Positions 11,234 to 24,539 of a stretch of DNA of 64,000 nt are shown piece after piece. Source of the stretch: Tetrapyrgos nigripes (taxonomy: Eukaryota; Basidiomycota; Agaricomycetes; Agaricales; Campanellaceae); the NCBI GenBank assembly GCA_013368315.1, contig JAACJM010000202.1:1-64000 (forward strand). Direction: 5' to 3'. Each line of letters opens with the position of its first letter. The stretch's first letter is position 1. Under the pieces are notes generated by a model. That model had not been told where the DNA came from. It did not search any database and saw only the letters and a list, made by a program, of their open reading frames with translations. A program made the translations under genes and the position numbers.

Positions 11234-13660
11234 GGTGCGTGTGGTGGTGGTGGTGGTAGAAAGAGTCAACGTGTGTACTGGAAGTATGATACCACAACAG
11301 CAATGCGGTGCCAAGCATGTGAACGCCAAATTTGGAACTCGCCGTTTGTCGCGACTTTCTCGACGTTGTCTTCCACTGAGACAACCCACTGCAAGCCATT
11401 CAAAATTTGATACATCTCCACCTTCTACTCATTCTCTTCCTTTCTCTGCCTATCCTTACGCGTCTGTGTACTATCTTCACTTTAACGCCGAGTCACTTTG
11501 GCTGTTCGCTCGCATGCCCGGTCACCCACTCCAACCCGTCAGTTCCCTCGGTGTTTCTTCTAAAACCCGTGCTACCATTCCTTCCTTCCTCACCCCATAC
11601 CCCGCGAAAGTCTTCCTCATTTTCCCCAAAGCCGTTCATCACTCCCAACGCCTCTCACCTACATAAACGCCAGTTCTGCGTTGACTTTGGGCTAGTCAGT
11701 CGTCTGGAACCCGTCCAACCAAGTCGCTTGAAGACCAAATCTGTTCTCAAACGCGACGTACCAGGTACCAGGGAGGTTTGACGAATGGGGCCCAAGCGGA
11801 TAGTGCGAATGGGAGGACTTCTATGGGTGCGAGTGGAACGAAGAGTGATATGAGTTTGGGTTCTAATCAGCTTGGTGGTAAAGCTACCCTTGGAGGTGAG
11901 TTGTCTCATACATATTTTTTGACAACAGACGACTGACACTACTTCTTTTTTTTCGTTTTCTGTCTTCTTTTCTTTCTATGTATTGGCCACTGAAGCAACC
12001 TCCATACCCACCTCCACGTCCACCTCAAGACTTACAAACGTTGACCGTAAACTCTCGGAATCATTCTGTTTCTCGCCAACCCCATCCCCAACACGTCGAA
12101 CGCATCCAATGACCTAGACACCCCCTCACCCGTTCGCTCTCATGCCGCCGTTACCATCTCTTCATAGGGTGTCAGAGTTGATTGAGGATTCGCAAAAGCG
12201 TGGACGGTTCCAAAGGTGGTTTGGCCGCAGAAAGAGCAGCAGCCGGCGCTGCTGGACGAAGAGAATGACTCAAAACGCCTCTCCTCGTCTCCAAGACACA
12301 CACTTTCCTGCGTGCCCGTTGCCCTCCACTTCTTCCATCCTCGACCCAGATGCACAGCCACTCCAACGACCGTAAACCCAACCCCAACCCCCAACCTCCT
12401 GCCCTTCTCCTCCACCTTCACCAAAGAACTCACACTCACGAGAAGGGTTTTCTCCGAATCGCCGCCTAAACCAACCGGACCACTCGGAGCGTCTTTTGAC
12501 GAGGGGAAAGGACAGGTTTGGGTGGTTGTAAAGGAGGTTTGGGATGATAATGTCAAGGGGTTTTCGTCGGTTTTTGGAAGTAGAGATGATGGTAAAGAAG
12601 GATGTGATGATGAGGGAAAATGTAGTGGTGGTAGTGGTAGTGGATGGGTATGAGGGATGATATTGATAATACTCAAGGTACACTTCCTTTCATTGTTTTG
12701 GTTTCATTTTCAGTGTCAGTTTCATTTTTTCGGGTTCGTCCTTTTTTGCCTTTTTTTTTGCCTTAAAGTTTATTTCATATCGACGACAAACACTTAATAA
12801 CCACTTCTTTCTCCCCTTCTTCGTCCAGACGTCTCGCCGAACCCACACGGATGCTCCCTGACTCCCTTTCCCTATGTTCCTGCCCAATGCTCCCAACTTG
12901 ATTCCTTTGCCCGCCCCCAAGTCAATAGATGTCTTCACCTCGCCCCTATGTTGCCCACTCCAGTACCACCAGAGTGCAGGTGCTGGTACTTCACTGCCTG
13001 GACATTTCGAGATTTAGGTCTGGATTGGAGTCAAGTCCAGGCAACGATCAAGTGTCTTGGGCAAATCTTTACTCCAAGGCTTCAGGCCCTGACGAAGGGC
13101 AATCCTTACACTCTTCTACGTACCTCTGGATTCACCATTCCTTATAATCGTCGTCGTCATCGTCGTCAAAATCTCGACATTTTGACTATCACGCATGTCA
13201 CATCTGTCACACCTGTCACATACAAATCCAAAGGCTCAACATCATAGCACGCCAGCACTCTGCGCAATTCTCGCCAAACTCACAGTGGTGATTGCTGGAT
13301 ACTATTGAATACTCTGGATGGAGCCGGATGGCCTTGAAGCTGCTGGTTTTGGAAATATTTCGATGATTTGGTTTTCTGGATGATGAACCTACGATGGCTG
13401 CTAGCGCACTCGGTCCATCTGCGTTCGCTTTGAGGCTCTCGGTGAAGCATCCTACATGATGTATCTTGCTTTGTGTGCAGTTGGGTCTTTCTAGTGCCCT
13501 GATGTTCGGAGATATCACGATTACTACTAGTATGTTTGTTGACTCGGATATCAATCCCAAAAGACTCTTTAAGTACTTGGGACAATGCAGAGTCCGTTAT
13601 GGCTTTTCTTTCGTTAGGAGTTGTTACTTCAGATGTGTTATAGTGTTATGAATTTATACA
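11234..13660. repeat. Degenerate duplicated segment, copy 1
   Basis: Upstream of ankyrin gene 1. The part from about 11400 to 13350 is recognisably similar to 17340-17813 joined to 21869-23160, for example CAGTTCCCTCGGTGTTTCTTC (11540 and 17480) and ACTGAAGCAACCTCC (11990 and 22010). Short open frames exist on both strands (such as 12216-12653 plus) but no frame is conserved between the copies and no domain is recognisable. A (GGT)n microsatellite lies at 11238-11257. At 11815-11835 this copy keeps the uninterrupted version of the hAT-1 target site. Confidence 0.6.
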
Positions 13661-15975
13661 TGTGTCATTAGCACAGCGTGCTAATGGTCTAAGTTTTCTA
13701 CAGCGAAAATGACGACAATTATCAACTATATACTATAGGCTACGTGATTAGGAGACATAGCCTATCCTTCCTCATCACTCACATCGACTAGCATCTCTAC
13801 CACTCCCAACTCCTCTCTGTTTCCTGGTGGGCAAAGACTAACCTACTATTACACAGTCACGAAACTTGGATTCAGATGGAGGTGGTTCTGATATCGAAAA
13901 TGAGGTGACAGAGTCTTGATGGAAATTGAACGGGGCCAAAGCTGGGGTAGCATCGTCGTCAGCATCCGAGTACCAGGTACTGGCGATAATAGTAACGAAG
14001 TTGTTCATCTTTGTCTTGAAAAGGAGAAGAGGGTTGCAAAGTTAGATAGAGTCTAGAGATGCGTGAATTCAACTTTGGGTCAGTATAAACAGAGAGGAAA
14101 CGTACGCATACATTAGGCAAGCTAATCAAGCATAACACGCACTCTAGAACATCCGATGCTCAGGCCAATTCTAGCTTCGAAAGCCAGCTCTCAGTCTCCA
14201 AAACTTCAAGATGTCAGTTCAGTCTCGTGTGCAGCATATATGCGCTGAAGCATTTCCAATGAGCGATGAATGAGAGTCAGATACAATGAGCAAATGGATC
14301 ACACAATGATACAGAAAGAAATAAGAAGAAAAGTTGAAGAAAAGCGAACGAGGAAGAAAGGAGATAAATATGATTATGTACCAATTCCATTGATGTCCCA
14401 CCTCAATAGGAGCCTCGCCATTTAACTTGCATTCCGCAATAGCCTTTTCAACTGTCCTTGGCCTCCCTTTCAAACTTTCATGATTCGTTGTTCCCACTCA
14501 CCATAGCCATTGGAATTTGAGCTGAACTTTTCGATAATCCTCGTCCCAATTTTCCGTCCCTTCTCCGGTCCAATAACCACTGAGAACTCTCTGACCACTC
14601 AATCGTCCTTGAGGTGTCTGATAGTTCTAGCATGAGTCTCAGACCTCACCCACAGCTCGGATTTCGTTGGGTTTGCATTTGAAAGTCCTCGATTTCAAAA
14701 GTGGATTCTAAAAGAGGGTTTGAGCTGAGATTGGGGTAGCGTCGTTGTCGGAATCCGAGTCCGGTATGGATGACAGTGACCATGACAAATTGATGGCAAA
14801 GATGACGATGAGGCTTTAATTACCATCTTTGTCTCGGGAAAGGGGAGAGGTTGAGGGGAGAGGTTTGGTATGGTAGTCAAAGTTGAATGGTGGGTAATCT
14901 AGATAGAGGTGCATAAGTACAAATACGTATTGGATCCAAAAGAGACATACGATACTAGTAGAGTGGCTGTCAGCATCACACATGAGTCCTACATCTGCTC
15001 TGGTCAATCCCAATTTCTATACCCGACTTCAAGTGTGTGTCTCTGATACCCTCAAGACATCTTTCTCGTGTGCACTGGGCCATACTGCGGTTGCGTATTG
15101 ATCTAGAATGAAAGTCAGATACAGAAAAAACAGTGTGAAATGAGACCATAAAGAAAGAGAGGAAATGAGAAGAAAATCAAATAGATAGTACGTACCGATA
15201 CTATCAACGTCTTGACATCACTGCCTGAACCTGAACACCTCAGAGTAGACATCCTCAATCAACCCAGGCTATAACACTTGCGCAACCTGCTCTTTGCTAT
15301 GACTTCCCGCTTCCGTTCCCTTGCTTCCATCTTTCTACTAGCCGAAATCCATCCAGTTGTTCCCAAATCCTATATGATCGTACTCTCAAGGCCTTAGGGA
15401 ATCCTTGATTTCGAGGGTTCTGAGAGTGTCAACAGTCAAAGAGGACACGAAAGTGACATCGTTCAAGGTGTCCAGGGTACTGGTGACGAAGCAGCTTCGA
15501 TATTGATTTAGTCTATGTCCATGGATTCAGAAGAGCCTAGGGAAATGAGAAGAGACTGGGTAGCGCATGGTGCCGTTGACGTTGGTGAGTAAGTAATTTG
15601 GATAACAGAGATGCATGAATACGTGTTGTTGGATTTGAGAGAGTAGATGTACGTGACAGGATCCTACTTGGGGTCATCATGGATTCCATTCCTACACCAA
15701 CCGTTTAGGATTGAGAGAAGACGGAATGCGAATTGCTCGGCAGACCAGTCACCAGTGTGAGACTTGAAGCTTTTGTGGCAGCTACATGCAGAAAATAAGA
15801 AAACGAAGCTGTAGTTGCGATTGTTGTTCTCTTGGGTGACTGGGCAGTATATAAGTATTTATGTGTCAATAAATCAAACAGAGTAGAAAAACTTGAGAAA
15901 ATGAACTGGACACGCACCTACTAGCTTAAGTATAAGCATACTGTTTCTGAGTGACTAGATCGGGAAGAAGTGGGG
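13661..15975. other. Degenerate triplicated non-coding region
   Basis: Three diverged copies of a roughly 750-bp segment can be followed at about 13860-14600, 14640-15400 and 15400-15950. Shared phrases include GGGGTAGC(A/G)TCGT followed by ATCCGAGT near 13950 and 14740, and TACGTATTG-like GAATACGTGTTGTTGGAT near 14920 and 15625. No continuous coding frame is shared. I cannot assign a function. Confidence 0.4.
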
Positions 15976-17132
15976 TTACGAGGCCCTTTAAGGCCGAGTT
16001 AACTTATGTTGACCTCGAAAATTTTACCACGACCTCAAACTCCCACCCCTTTTCGTTGCCACTCAACCCAACTGTGTGTCGTCACCACACCACGCCGGTC
16101 TCTACTTTCCCGATCAACCCGAAATATCCAGACTGAGTCTGGACCGGGTCTACATACGTCGACAATCATGATGTCATGCCAGTGTGTTGACTCATCTCAC
16201 CTTCATTGCCAGCGTCGTGCTTCATGGGATACTTACTTAGCAGATCGGATGATCCGGCGCCATCCGAGCGATTGCTGCTTCGGATTCGGATGCGGATGGA
16301 AAGCCCAACACTGGAAGTTTCAGAAATACTATATAGTACTATTACTGAGTAGAGAAATACACAAAAATAATTAACGGCCGTAACCAGTAGTATGTGTGGC
16401 TTCAACAGACAGCATTAATCCTTCATAACGCTGACTGGTTTGAGTGTTTCGCGAACGCTGGTGCTCCGATATTGAAGGCGCGGTGTCGGGTCTGAAACCT
16501 AGACACATACTTTTCTATTCTTTAATTTATTATCTTTTCTCTCCAGCTCATATCCTTGGTTTATTTTCTGTTACTCTTTTGCATTCCTTGGCCGCCATCA
16601 TGTTGTTTATCTTATCTGTATGTCATGTGATCATAGATATACTATATAAGGGAAGCAGAACTCGTCCGGCGATCATCTGTCGGATGCTCGGATACCATCC
16701 GGCGGATGTGGATTGGGATTTGCAGACCACCCATCTGAGCGGATGGCATCTGAATCCGACACAATCCGATCCGATAGGAGCCCTATACTTACTCGCGTCC
16801 ACGGCTTTCTCTCCGCAAGTATGGCCATACTAATTGTTATCCAACGTTTGCCAGTACTCGCCGCCCTACTTCCTCTGCTTCTGAAGCTTGGCTTCAGCCT
16901 CGGCGCCCTCGTAATTCAGAATTCTTGCCTCTTCATCGTCATTAATTTATGTTTATGTCGTACTCTTAGCGACCTGTAGCGACCTCAAAGTCTTTTCTAC
17001 GGGTTCAAACTCCCAACTTATTTCGCTCATACTACTTTGCAAGTAGCTGCAACGTAGTCAATATAAGAATGAGGTTTTGTTGAGGAGGGCCTCATAACTT
17101 GCCATGCGAAGCAGTGGCACTTTTCCCCAGTC
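15976..17132. mobile_element. Short non-autonomous element, copy A (TTACGAGGCCC family)
   Basis: Begins TTACGAGGCCCTTTAAGGCC and ends with AGGGCCTCATAACTTGCC, then a hairpin-forming TGCCATGCGAAGCAGTGGCA and CCCCAGTC. The same ends occur at 29509-29926 and 55515-55756. GAGGCCCT and AGGGCCTC form a short inverted repeat. No protein is encoded. Without the nested MITE it is about 600 bp. No clear target duplication is visible for this copy. Confidence 0.6.
16238..16785. mobile_element. hAT-type MITE nested in short element copy A
   Basis: 548 bp flanked by the 8-bp direct repeat TACTTACT (16230-16237 and 16786-16793). It begins TAGCAGATCGGATG and ends ATAGGAGCCCTA; both ends start TAG on their own strand and are rich in ATCGGAT/ATCCGA repeats. 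An 8-bp duplication with TAG termini is typical of hAT. No transposase is encoded. Confidence 0.65.
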
Positions 17133-17813
17133 TGACTGTGACGGTACGCGCCCATCATGTCATCATTGACGTCCTCAACAAAAAGCGTACAAGAGCCGCT
17201 TCAAATTACCATAACAAAGTTTTGTCGAATGTTTTTGGGTTTTACTTTGGCTTCAAGTCTGTCTAGAGCACCCGACTACTGCTCTTCTTTGCGCACTGGC
17301 TTTCTCGTCGTCGTCTTCCACCGAAACAAACGTCCCCCATCTCCACCTACTCATTCTCTTCCCTTCTCTGCCCACCCTTACGCATCTGGTCACTTTCCCC
17401 GGTGTACTACCTTCACCGCCAAGTCGCTTTGGCTCTTGGCTACACAGTATGGTCAGCCTGGTTACCCACATTGACCCTGTCAGTTCCCTCGGTGTTTCTT
17501 CTAAAACCTGTGCCCTGAACACCGTTCCTTCCTTCCTCAGCCCATTCCACGCAAAAGCCCTTCTCATTTTGCCCAACACTGTTCGTCACTCCCAACGCCT
17601 CTCTCCCTGAGTCCCGCAACCCTGCATATGGACTATCGTTGACTTTGGGGCTAGTCAGTCATCTAGAATCCCTCCCCACCTCGTCTCTCAACCTAGTTGC
17701 TTGGAGACTGAAGCTATTCCAGAATGCAGAGGTTCGCAAGGTCGAGTTGTCGGAACGAGACGTGGCAGTGAGGTCCATGCGGGTAGTGTGCATGAGAGGG
17801 CTTCTGTGGGTGC
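17133..17813. repeat. Degenerate duplicated segment, copy 2, left part
   Basis: Similar to about 11330-11830. It ends at the hAT-1 target duplication GTGGGTGC (17806-17813) and continues beyond hAT-1 at 21869. No supported gene. Confidence 0.6.
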
Positions 17814-20800
17814 TAGTGATGTGCGGGCCAGGGCCTGGTTTTTAAGGGCTCAGGCCTTGCAAAATCCAAAGCCTGGCCCTAGGCCCAAGCCCGATGCGGG
17901 CCTGGGCCAGGCTTGGGCTAAGCCCAGGGCTTTACTGACAAACAAGGACTGTGAGCGCATATTAGATTTATCTATAACACTAGTACACTACATCCTCCCA
18001 TTCCTCATCGTCCTGACTGTCATCTGGCTGCCAAATCTCATCATAAGTACTGTCTTTTAGAAACTCCTGGTGCTCCTCAATAAACTCTAATTCTTCTGCT
18101 ACATCTTGTCCCTCTGAAGCGTACTCAGTTTTTGAAGACGCATGCTCTCGGAATATCAAATTTCGCTTGATGACACACTTGAGGAATTGAAGTGCTTCAA
18201 CGACATCACTCTTAAGGCGATTCCGGCGTTTGCTGATTACTATACCACCACCAGAGAATGCTCGCTCACTTGAGACTGATGAACCCATGATGGCGAGATA
18301 ATCACGAGCAAGAGAACTCCAAGTTGGATATGTTGATGTTCGTGACTGTTGAGAAAGTCAGTCTGAAAGCAAAAAAATCGAACGGAATATACAACTTACC
18401 CCCCACCACTTGACAATAGACATGCCTGTTGGAACAACATCTATTGCACTTAAGTATAAGTTGAACTCGCTGCGCCAGGGCTCTGGAGTAGTAGCAGAAT
18501 TCCGAACAGATCCTTGAGTTGTGGACTCATCATCTTCATCATCAGACAGTTCTCTCAGCAATGTACTATCTGATTTGGCAAGACTTCGCCTCTGAGATAG
18601 TGCAGATTTGCCATTCAGTTCCTCGTAGCGTTCCTTAAACTAAAAAACATGAAAATATGATCAAATCAAGAAGGCAAAACTTACAATTTGCTCGGTGAAA
18701 GCTAAAACCTCCTTACATTCATCCTCATCCCAGTTTGCTTTGAAATATCCCATCTTCTCATTGGGATTCAGTACTGTAAAGTTGGTGAGCTTATCATATT
18801 TGAGGAAGAATAGAAGGTTTGAAAGACTCACACATTGAGAAAACATAGGCATCAGAATCAGACGTCTTGTTGTAGTAATTCCCAAGCTTGTCGACACCGG
18901 CATTTAGTGCATCAGTAAACTTTGTGTATTTTGTTTTGCTCTTGCGTTTCTCCCATGCTATGTGAAGCCTTTCCAGTGCAGGAATTGCATTGTGCAGAGT
19001 GGGTTCGTGTTCAGAGGAAAAGGCTTGCTGAGCACTATCGGCATGCTATTGAAAAATCATTAAAGTTCAGAGGATGATACTCGCAGCCCAAAAAGTGTGG
19101 TGTAACTTACAGTGAGGAGGTCGATCAGTGTATTAACCTGGATCCATTCATCATTACTGAGGGCCAACCCATCAATTTTGCGGCGTTTGGTAACATCTTT
19201 CTCCTCACGCGAAAGCTCATAGAGGAAGACATCAACGAACTATAAACATAGTCAGTCATGAGCACATAAGTAAAGTAATAAGAGTATGTTGTAATCACCT
19301 TTCTGAGTTTCTCTGCTCGATGAAGCATTGTATATGTTGAGGACCAACGCACCACCATATCAATGAGAAGTTGCAAAGCCTTGTTGGTGGTTCGCAACTG
19401 CAAATCCAGAAATGCCTGCTTGCGCTTTGCTGAAGAACGAACCTGAATGCATCTTGTCAATGAGAAAGTATACAGCACAGACAAAAGTGATAGTTACCTT
19501 TACAACAATGGCTCTAACCAGTCCGAGGACATCACGTTCCACAGCTTCGAGATCAGGCTCATGAGACTCTGGAGATTCTGGATCATAGTGTTTTGCCTTT
19601 GAGTGAGTGGAAATAAGGGCCTGTGTCGCAAGGTTAATGATATGAGCCAAGCATCTAATGAAAAGTTGTGAGCTGTCATGAAGATCAACGGCAGACAGGG
19701 TTTTACTGAATGTGCCGGTTGACATGATCCCATTTCTTCATTCCACGACGAGAACTATGCGCGTTCACCAGTCGCCCAAGGGTTTCGAGCATTGTTCCAT
19801 TATTGGAGGCGTTGTCGCAAGTCACCCAACCAAGCTGATCAAGGCAAATGAATCTGATGTGAATGAGAAGTGGGAGAAGTAACACAATACCTTGTTGACA
19901 ATTTTGAAACAACGTAGTATCTTGAAAAGAGCCCGGCCAAGGGCAAGACCACTGTGTGCTGAATTCATCTGTGTAAACCCAAGCAGCGCGCCTTCAAGTT
20001 TCCACTCGCCAGGGGCCTTCTCCTCTATCCAGTGCCCCGTTACCGCAAAATATGCATCACCATTTCCTGCCTGCCAGGCATCGCAAGTGATGCTAATGGT
20101 ACCTTGAACTGCGTCGGACTAGAGAGAATGGACAGAGAAATTGAGTTCAAAATAATCAAAACAGAAGTGATAATACTAACTAGAAGTCTTTGTCGGAGTG
20201 CACTGATATTCTTCTTAAATAGATCAATGATTGCTCGACGAGTTGCTTTGCGACCAGGGATTTTTACGCCATTTGTGGCCTGCGCAGCAATATCAATCAT
20301 GTTCTGGAATTTCGGGTGATGAATGGCGTTGATAGGCTGCAAATGTACATTAGTAACATACCAAAGGTGGAGTAGTACTAGATGGACCTACCTGGTTGGT
20401 CTCCGCAAGCCATTCAATCGCAGCTTCAAGGAAAAGGGCATCGGAATAGGGTACAACATTTTCTCGAGGGGGTAAAGGCCGCACATGCCCCTCTATTGAG
20501 CTCTGAGCTGGATCTTGCTTCTCTTGACATCGGGCTTGGCTGTCTTCAGGCAGCATGGAGATGAAATTATTCTCTCGAGCCCATTTCCGATACTTGCCCT
20601 ATGGGATTGTCAGTAAAAAAGAAATTTAGGAAAATCACAAACATACCCCATGATCACTCTGCATATGACGCCGACACGTAGATGTATTGACAACGTACCG
20701 CTTTCTGGTAGAAAACAGCCCTTGTCAGTATCTCAATCAACAACTAAGCATACATATCTCACCTGCAAAGTACGCATTCTTTCTTCTTCTTTCCGCCAGG

Positions 20801-21868
20801 TAGCGAGACTATTCGGAAGAAATGATCGATGTCACGAGTGACAGAAAGCTTCGCTTTATCGTCAACCTCAGACTCGCTGGATGACATGGCAAGGTCAACC
20901 ATCAGTTCAGGTGCGGTGTTTTTGGCAGTATCTTCAGCAGCACTTTCATTTCCGGTCTTCTTGGAACGTCGCTTCTCTGTTCATAAGAGAATTCGTATAT
21001 GAGTAAAATATAGCAGGCAATAATTTCAGAATACATACTTTTGTGTTGCTGATTTCCATTTGCATCACCTGTAGGCTTTCGCTTTGACGCATGCGTAGAT
21101 TCAGTGTTCTTTGTGGTAACTGAGACAATCGTAAGACGAGTGAAGAATTATCAATCAGAAGGCTTCAACCACATACCATGTTCACCAGCTACAGCATTAC
21201 TGGCAGTGTTCTCCGAGGCTTTGGCATGCGCTCGCGCTTGCTGGTGAGATGAGAGCTGTATCTCTCCGATGTTATTGGGATCAGTGACTTTCGAAGTGGC
21301 AACACGAGGGCGTCTGCCAGGATTGGCATCTTGCTGCACAGTTCCCAAAGTATTTGCCATCTCGAGAGGGGGAGTAACAAAGCTTTCGATTTTTTTTTTT
21401 TACGGATTTATAAGGCCAAGTGTACAATAAGATGGATAGACTAGTCGAAAAGGAGAAAACGACGAAATATGCACTAGCTCAACCGCAGAAAAATGCTCAG
21501 CCTATAGAGAAACCTGCGCCACCATGTGGAAGTGGTTGCTTGCTCAACCATGGACAGCCATTGACACGAACACTCCTCATATACTTTGCTCTCGGTAAGA
21601 GCGAGGAAAGAACGATACGAACCAGATACGAACACTGACGGCCGCTGCTGAGTGAGACAAGATACAAGCAGTAGTTTCGAAGTCTAAAACTCTAAAAATT
21701 CGCGATGACGTGGCATGTAGAAATGGCAAAGGCCCAAGGCCGGCCGTGGGCTTCGGGCTTGCTACATTCGTAAGCCCGGCCCTCAGGCCCTGTAGGCCCT
21801 CTGTCGGGCTTGGGCTTGGCCAGGCTTGGGCGGGCTTCAGGCTTTAGGCCCTGGCCCGCACATCACTA
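17814..21868 (-). mobile_element. hAT-1: complete hAT transposon
   Basis: 4,055 bp with terminal inverted repeats beginning TAGTGATGTGCGGGCC, flanked by the 8-bp target duplication GTGGGTGC (17806-17813, 21869-21876). Sub-terminal regions are packed with GGGCTTGGGC/GCCCAAGCCC-type motifs, likely transposase binding sites. It contains one transposase gene on the minus strand. hAT-2 is almost identical in the opposite orientation 9 kb away, so the family moved recently. The duplicated locus at 11815 shows the empty site. Confidence 0.95.
17980..21360 (-). CDS. hAT-1 transposase (BED finger, RNase-H-like core, hAT dimerisation domain)
   Basis: Cut-and-paste transposase. Fifteen exons with introns of roughly 45-65 bp give 864 residues. 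By mirror of hAT-2, exon ends map as 52572 minus the hAT-2 coordinate, with no indel between the two coding regions. The start MANTLGTVQQ is the first ATG after a run of A; an upstream stop precedes it. Order: basic N-terminus (KRKPTG, KKRRSKK), a BED-type zinc finger (ECVLC, then CRRHMQSDH), a catalytic core with TCDAWQAGN and VTCDNASNNG, then the C-terminal dimerisation block (SSERAFSGGG, RRNRLKSDVVEALQFLK) and an acidic tail. All splice sites and the frame are intact, including CGA at 18342-18340 where hAT-2 has a stop. Probably active. Confidence 0.92.
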
Positions 21869-23934
21869 GTGGGTGCGAGTTGAACGAAAAGTGATGCGAG
21901 TTTAGCTTTGTGGTAAAGCTGCAGGAGGTGAGTGTTTTTATACTTTTTCTCGACAATCAACGAATGGTACTAACAATTTGTTCTTGTTCTCGTTCTACCT
22001 ATCTAGACACTGAAGCAACCTCCCTACTATCCCTACCTCAAGACCTGCAAATGTCGACCGTAAACTCTCCAAATCATTCTTTTTCTCGCCAACCCTATCT
22101 CCACGCACAACGAATCCAGCACATCGAACACATCCAATGAGACCCTCACCCGTTCGCTCTAATACCGCTCCTACCATCCCATACGGTGTCAGAATTGATT
22201 GAGGGCTTACGAGACCCTGGATGATTCCGAAGCTGGTTCGGAGAGAGAGCAGAAAAGCCGTAGAAGGAGCAGCAGCCGGCGCTGTTGAAGGAGGAGAATG
22301 GATGAAAACACCTTTCCTTGTCTTCAAGATGCACACTTTCTCGCATTGCCATCACTTGTTCTTCCATCCTCAGCGCAGCTGCACTCCAACGACCATAAAT
22401 CCAACCCCCAACCCTCAACCCCCTGCTGTTCTTCTCCGCCTTCATCAAAGAACTCATGCTCACGAAAAGGGGTTGTCCAAATTGCAGCCCAAACCAACCA
22501 AACGACGGACGAGTGCCTTTGCACAAAGGGAAAGGACGGGTCTGGGTGGGTGTAAAAGAGGATTGAGACTGGGGATAATGTTAAATCATTTTTGTTGATT
22601 TTTGGAAATAGAGGCGATGGTGAAGAAGGTAATGATGAGGGAGAACGGAGTGGTGGTAGTGGTAGTGGGTATGAGGGTATGAGGTTAGGTGGTCCAAGGG
22701 ATGATATCTAAGGTACATTTCATCTTTTCCCGTTTCCGTTGTCTTCTGCCGGTTCTCTTCATTTTCAGTTTCGGTTTCAGTGTCGGTTTCATTCTGACTC
22801 CCAACAAAAACAGCTCAACACTTTGCTCTGGCGTCAGGACTCAGTAGACAAATCTTTGTTTAAGGGTTTCAGGCTTCCACGCAGGGTATTGCTTACACTT
22901 TCTGTCTCTGTCCCCCATTGATCACAATTCTCGTCGTCGTCGTCATTGTCAACATCCTTTTTCTGACTCTCAACCGTCACGCTGTCACACTCGTCACGCC
23001 TCCAAACCTCTGAACGTCCAAAACGACAAAACATCGCAGCTCACCAACTCTCTGCGTAATCCTCGGCAAATTTACTGTGGTGAATCCAGGATACCACTAG
23101 ATGCTCTGAAAGGAGCTGGATGGTCCTAACACTGCTGGTTCTGGAACTATGTCAAGGGCTCGGGAGCCTCAGTTTTTAAATAACGAAATCTACGAAAGCT
23201 AGCAGCATGTGTACATTTGCCCAGAGGTGACATTTTCTCCTTTTTGTCTCTTTCTGTCAATCCAGATCTCTCTTTTATGATCCCGTCGTCGTCATCTTCT
23301 GATGCCAAGGTTTCTCGACGTCAGCGGTAAACTCTCTGGATCATTCTCTTCCACACTACGGCCACCACCACCACCATTCAACGCTCCAGATACACTTGCC
23401 CAACGATACCCTTCGCATCGATGCTCCCCATTTCTGGATCAGGTTTGAGTAATCACGCGAGTGGAAATGCTAACACGAATAACGGATCAAGGAGGACGAT
23501 TCCTTTGTCATTCTCATCTCCTGGGTGTGGGCTGGGATCGGGGTCTGGTGCAGACGGCCAACAAGGCCATGGTAATGAGAAAGCTGGAAATGGTGGTGGA
23601 GGTGGTGGCTACTGTGGAGTCCAGGACGATAAGGTACGTTCGCTTTCCGTTCTTTTTTCTCATCTCTCTCTCTTTTTGTTTTAAATCTGGTTTTTATGGG
23701 ATATAAACGCGTACTAACCAATGTCCTCTTTTCCTTCCTTTCTCTTTTTTGTACCCTTCTCTACCTTTGTCCAACCGTGTCGCCAAAAACCGCTTGACGT
23801 CGGATGTAAACTCCCGGCATCGTTCTCTTCTTCCAACTCTATATTTAGCCCATCCATTATCACACCATGGCAACTTCTGTCTACCCACTCCACTCAAACA
23901 CCCAGCCTAACGCCTCAAATGTTACTGTAACCAG
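21869..23934. repeat. Degenerate duplicated segment, copy 2, right part
   Basis: The stretch 21877-23160 is similar to about 11825-13350. 23160-23934 resembles the segments around 34850-35100 and 35700-35900 (GATATAAACGCGTACTAACC near 23700, GATATAAACTCGTATTAACC near 34960). Short Gly-rich and Ser-rich open frames (such as 23421-23684 plus) are not conserved. I see no gene I can support. Confidence 0.55.
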
Positions 23935-24076
23935 TGGAGTAGGGGTACATGGCAGGCTTAGTCATTGTTTGGCTTTGTTTGGCATTAGCTTTAGCTACAT
24001 AGGACACTTGTACACGGGTAGCATGGCAACACAACATCATTCCAAGCCACATCTATCTCTAGTTGACACTACTCCA
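23935..24076 (+). repeat. 5' LTR of Ty3-B
   Basis: 142 bp, TGGAGTAG...CTACTCCA, with an 8-bp inverted repeat at its own ends. Unusually short for a Ty3 element. Confidence 0.9.
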
Positions 24077-24079
24077 TCT

Positions 24080-24101
24080 TGGTGACAAGAGCGAGATTCG
24101 A
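24080..24101 (+). promoter_or_regulatory. tRNA-type primer-binding site of Ty3-B
   Basis: Three bases after the LTR the sequence reads TGGTGACAAGAGCGAG and on to ATTCGA. Reverse-complemented it looks like a tRNA 3' end: T-loop TCGAAT, T-stem CTCGC, acceptor strand TCTTGTC, then A and CCA. Priming by a whole tRNA is therefore expected, unlike the self-primed chromoviruses here. I cannot name the tRNA. Confidence 0.75.
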
Positions 24102-24539
24102 CACCACACACCATATGCATAACCACAGAGAACCACTGAAAACAGCGAAATAGTGAAATAAAGACCTCACGATAGTAAAGGGCGTTTCATTGCAACGACT
24201 ACCGCACCCACAGTATCAGCCACCGCACCTACAGAACCAGTCGCATCATCAGCTACAAATCCCATGCTTTCGGGAACACTCACCACCATATCGTCACTCA
24301 CAGAGTCATCCATCACCGATTCAAACCAATTTGGTCCAGAGCCGGAAAGTTTCACACCACCAACTTCACCACCACAGATATGAGACACAGAAACTTGGGT
24401 AGATCGTATCGCCCGAGAACGCAAAGAACGCGGACTCTTAAACCCATCAGTACCACCATCACACATCCCATCACATGTAAACTCACCAGCTCTAACACCG
24501 CCGTCACCGAAACTGAAGCCAAAAGTTAATTTCCACACG

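Noticed and set aside
11407..12676. Overlapping ORFs on both strands upstream of ankyrin gene 1
   Set aside because: Ser/Pro/Thr low complexity, and the frames are not kept in the duplicate at 17.3-22.6 kb.
15976..17132. Short element as a Helitron
   Set aside because: A hairpin lies near one end, but the TC start and CTRR end are not consistently present, and copy C seems to duplicate TA.
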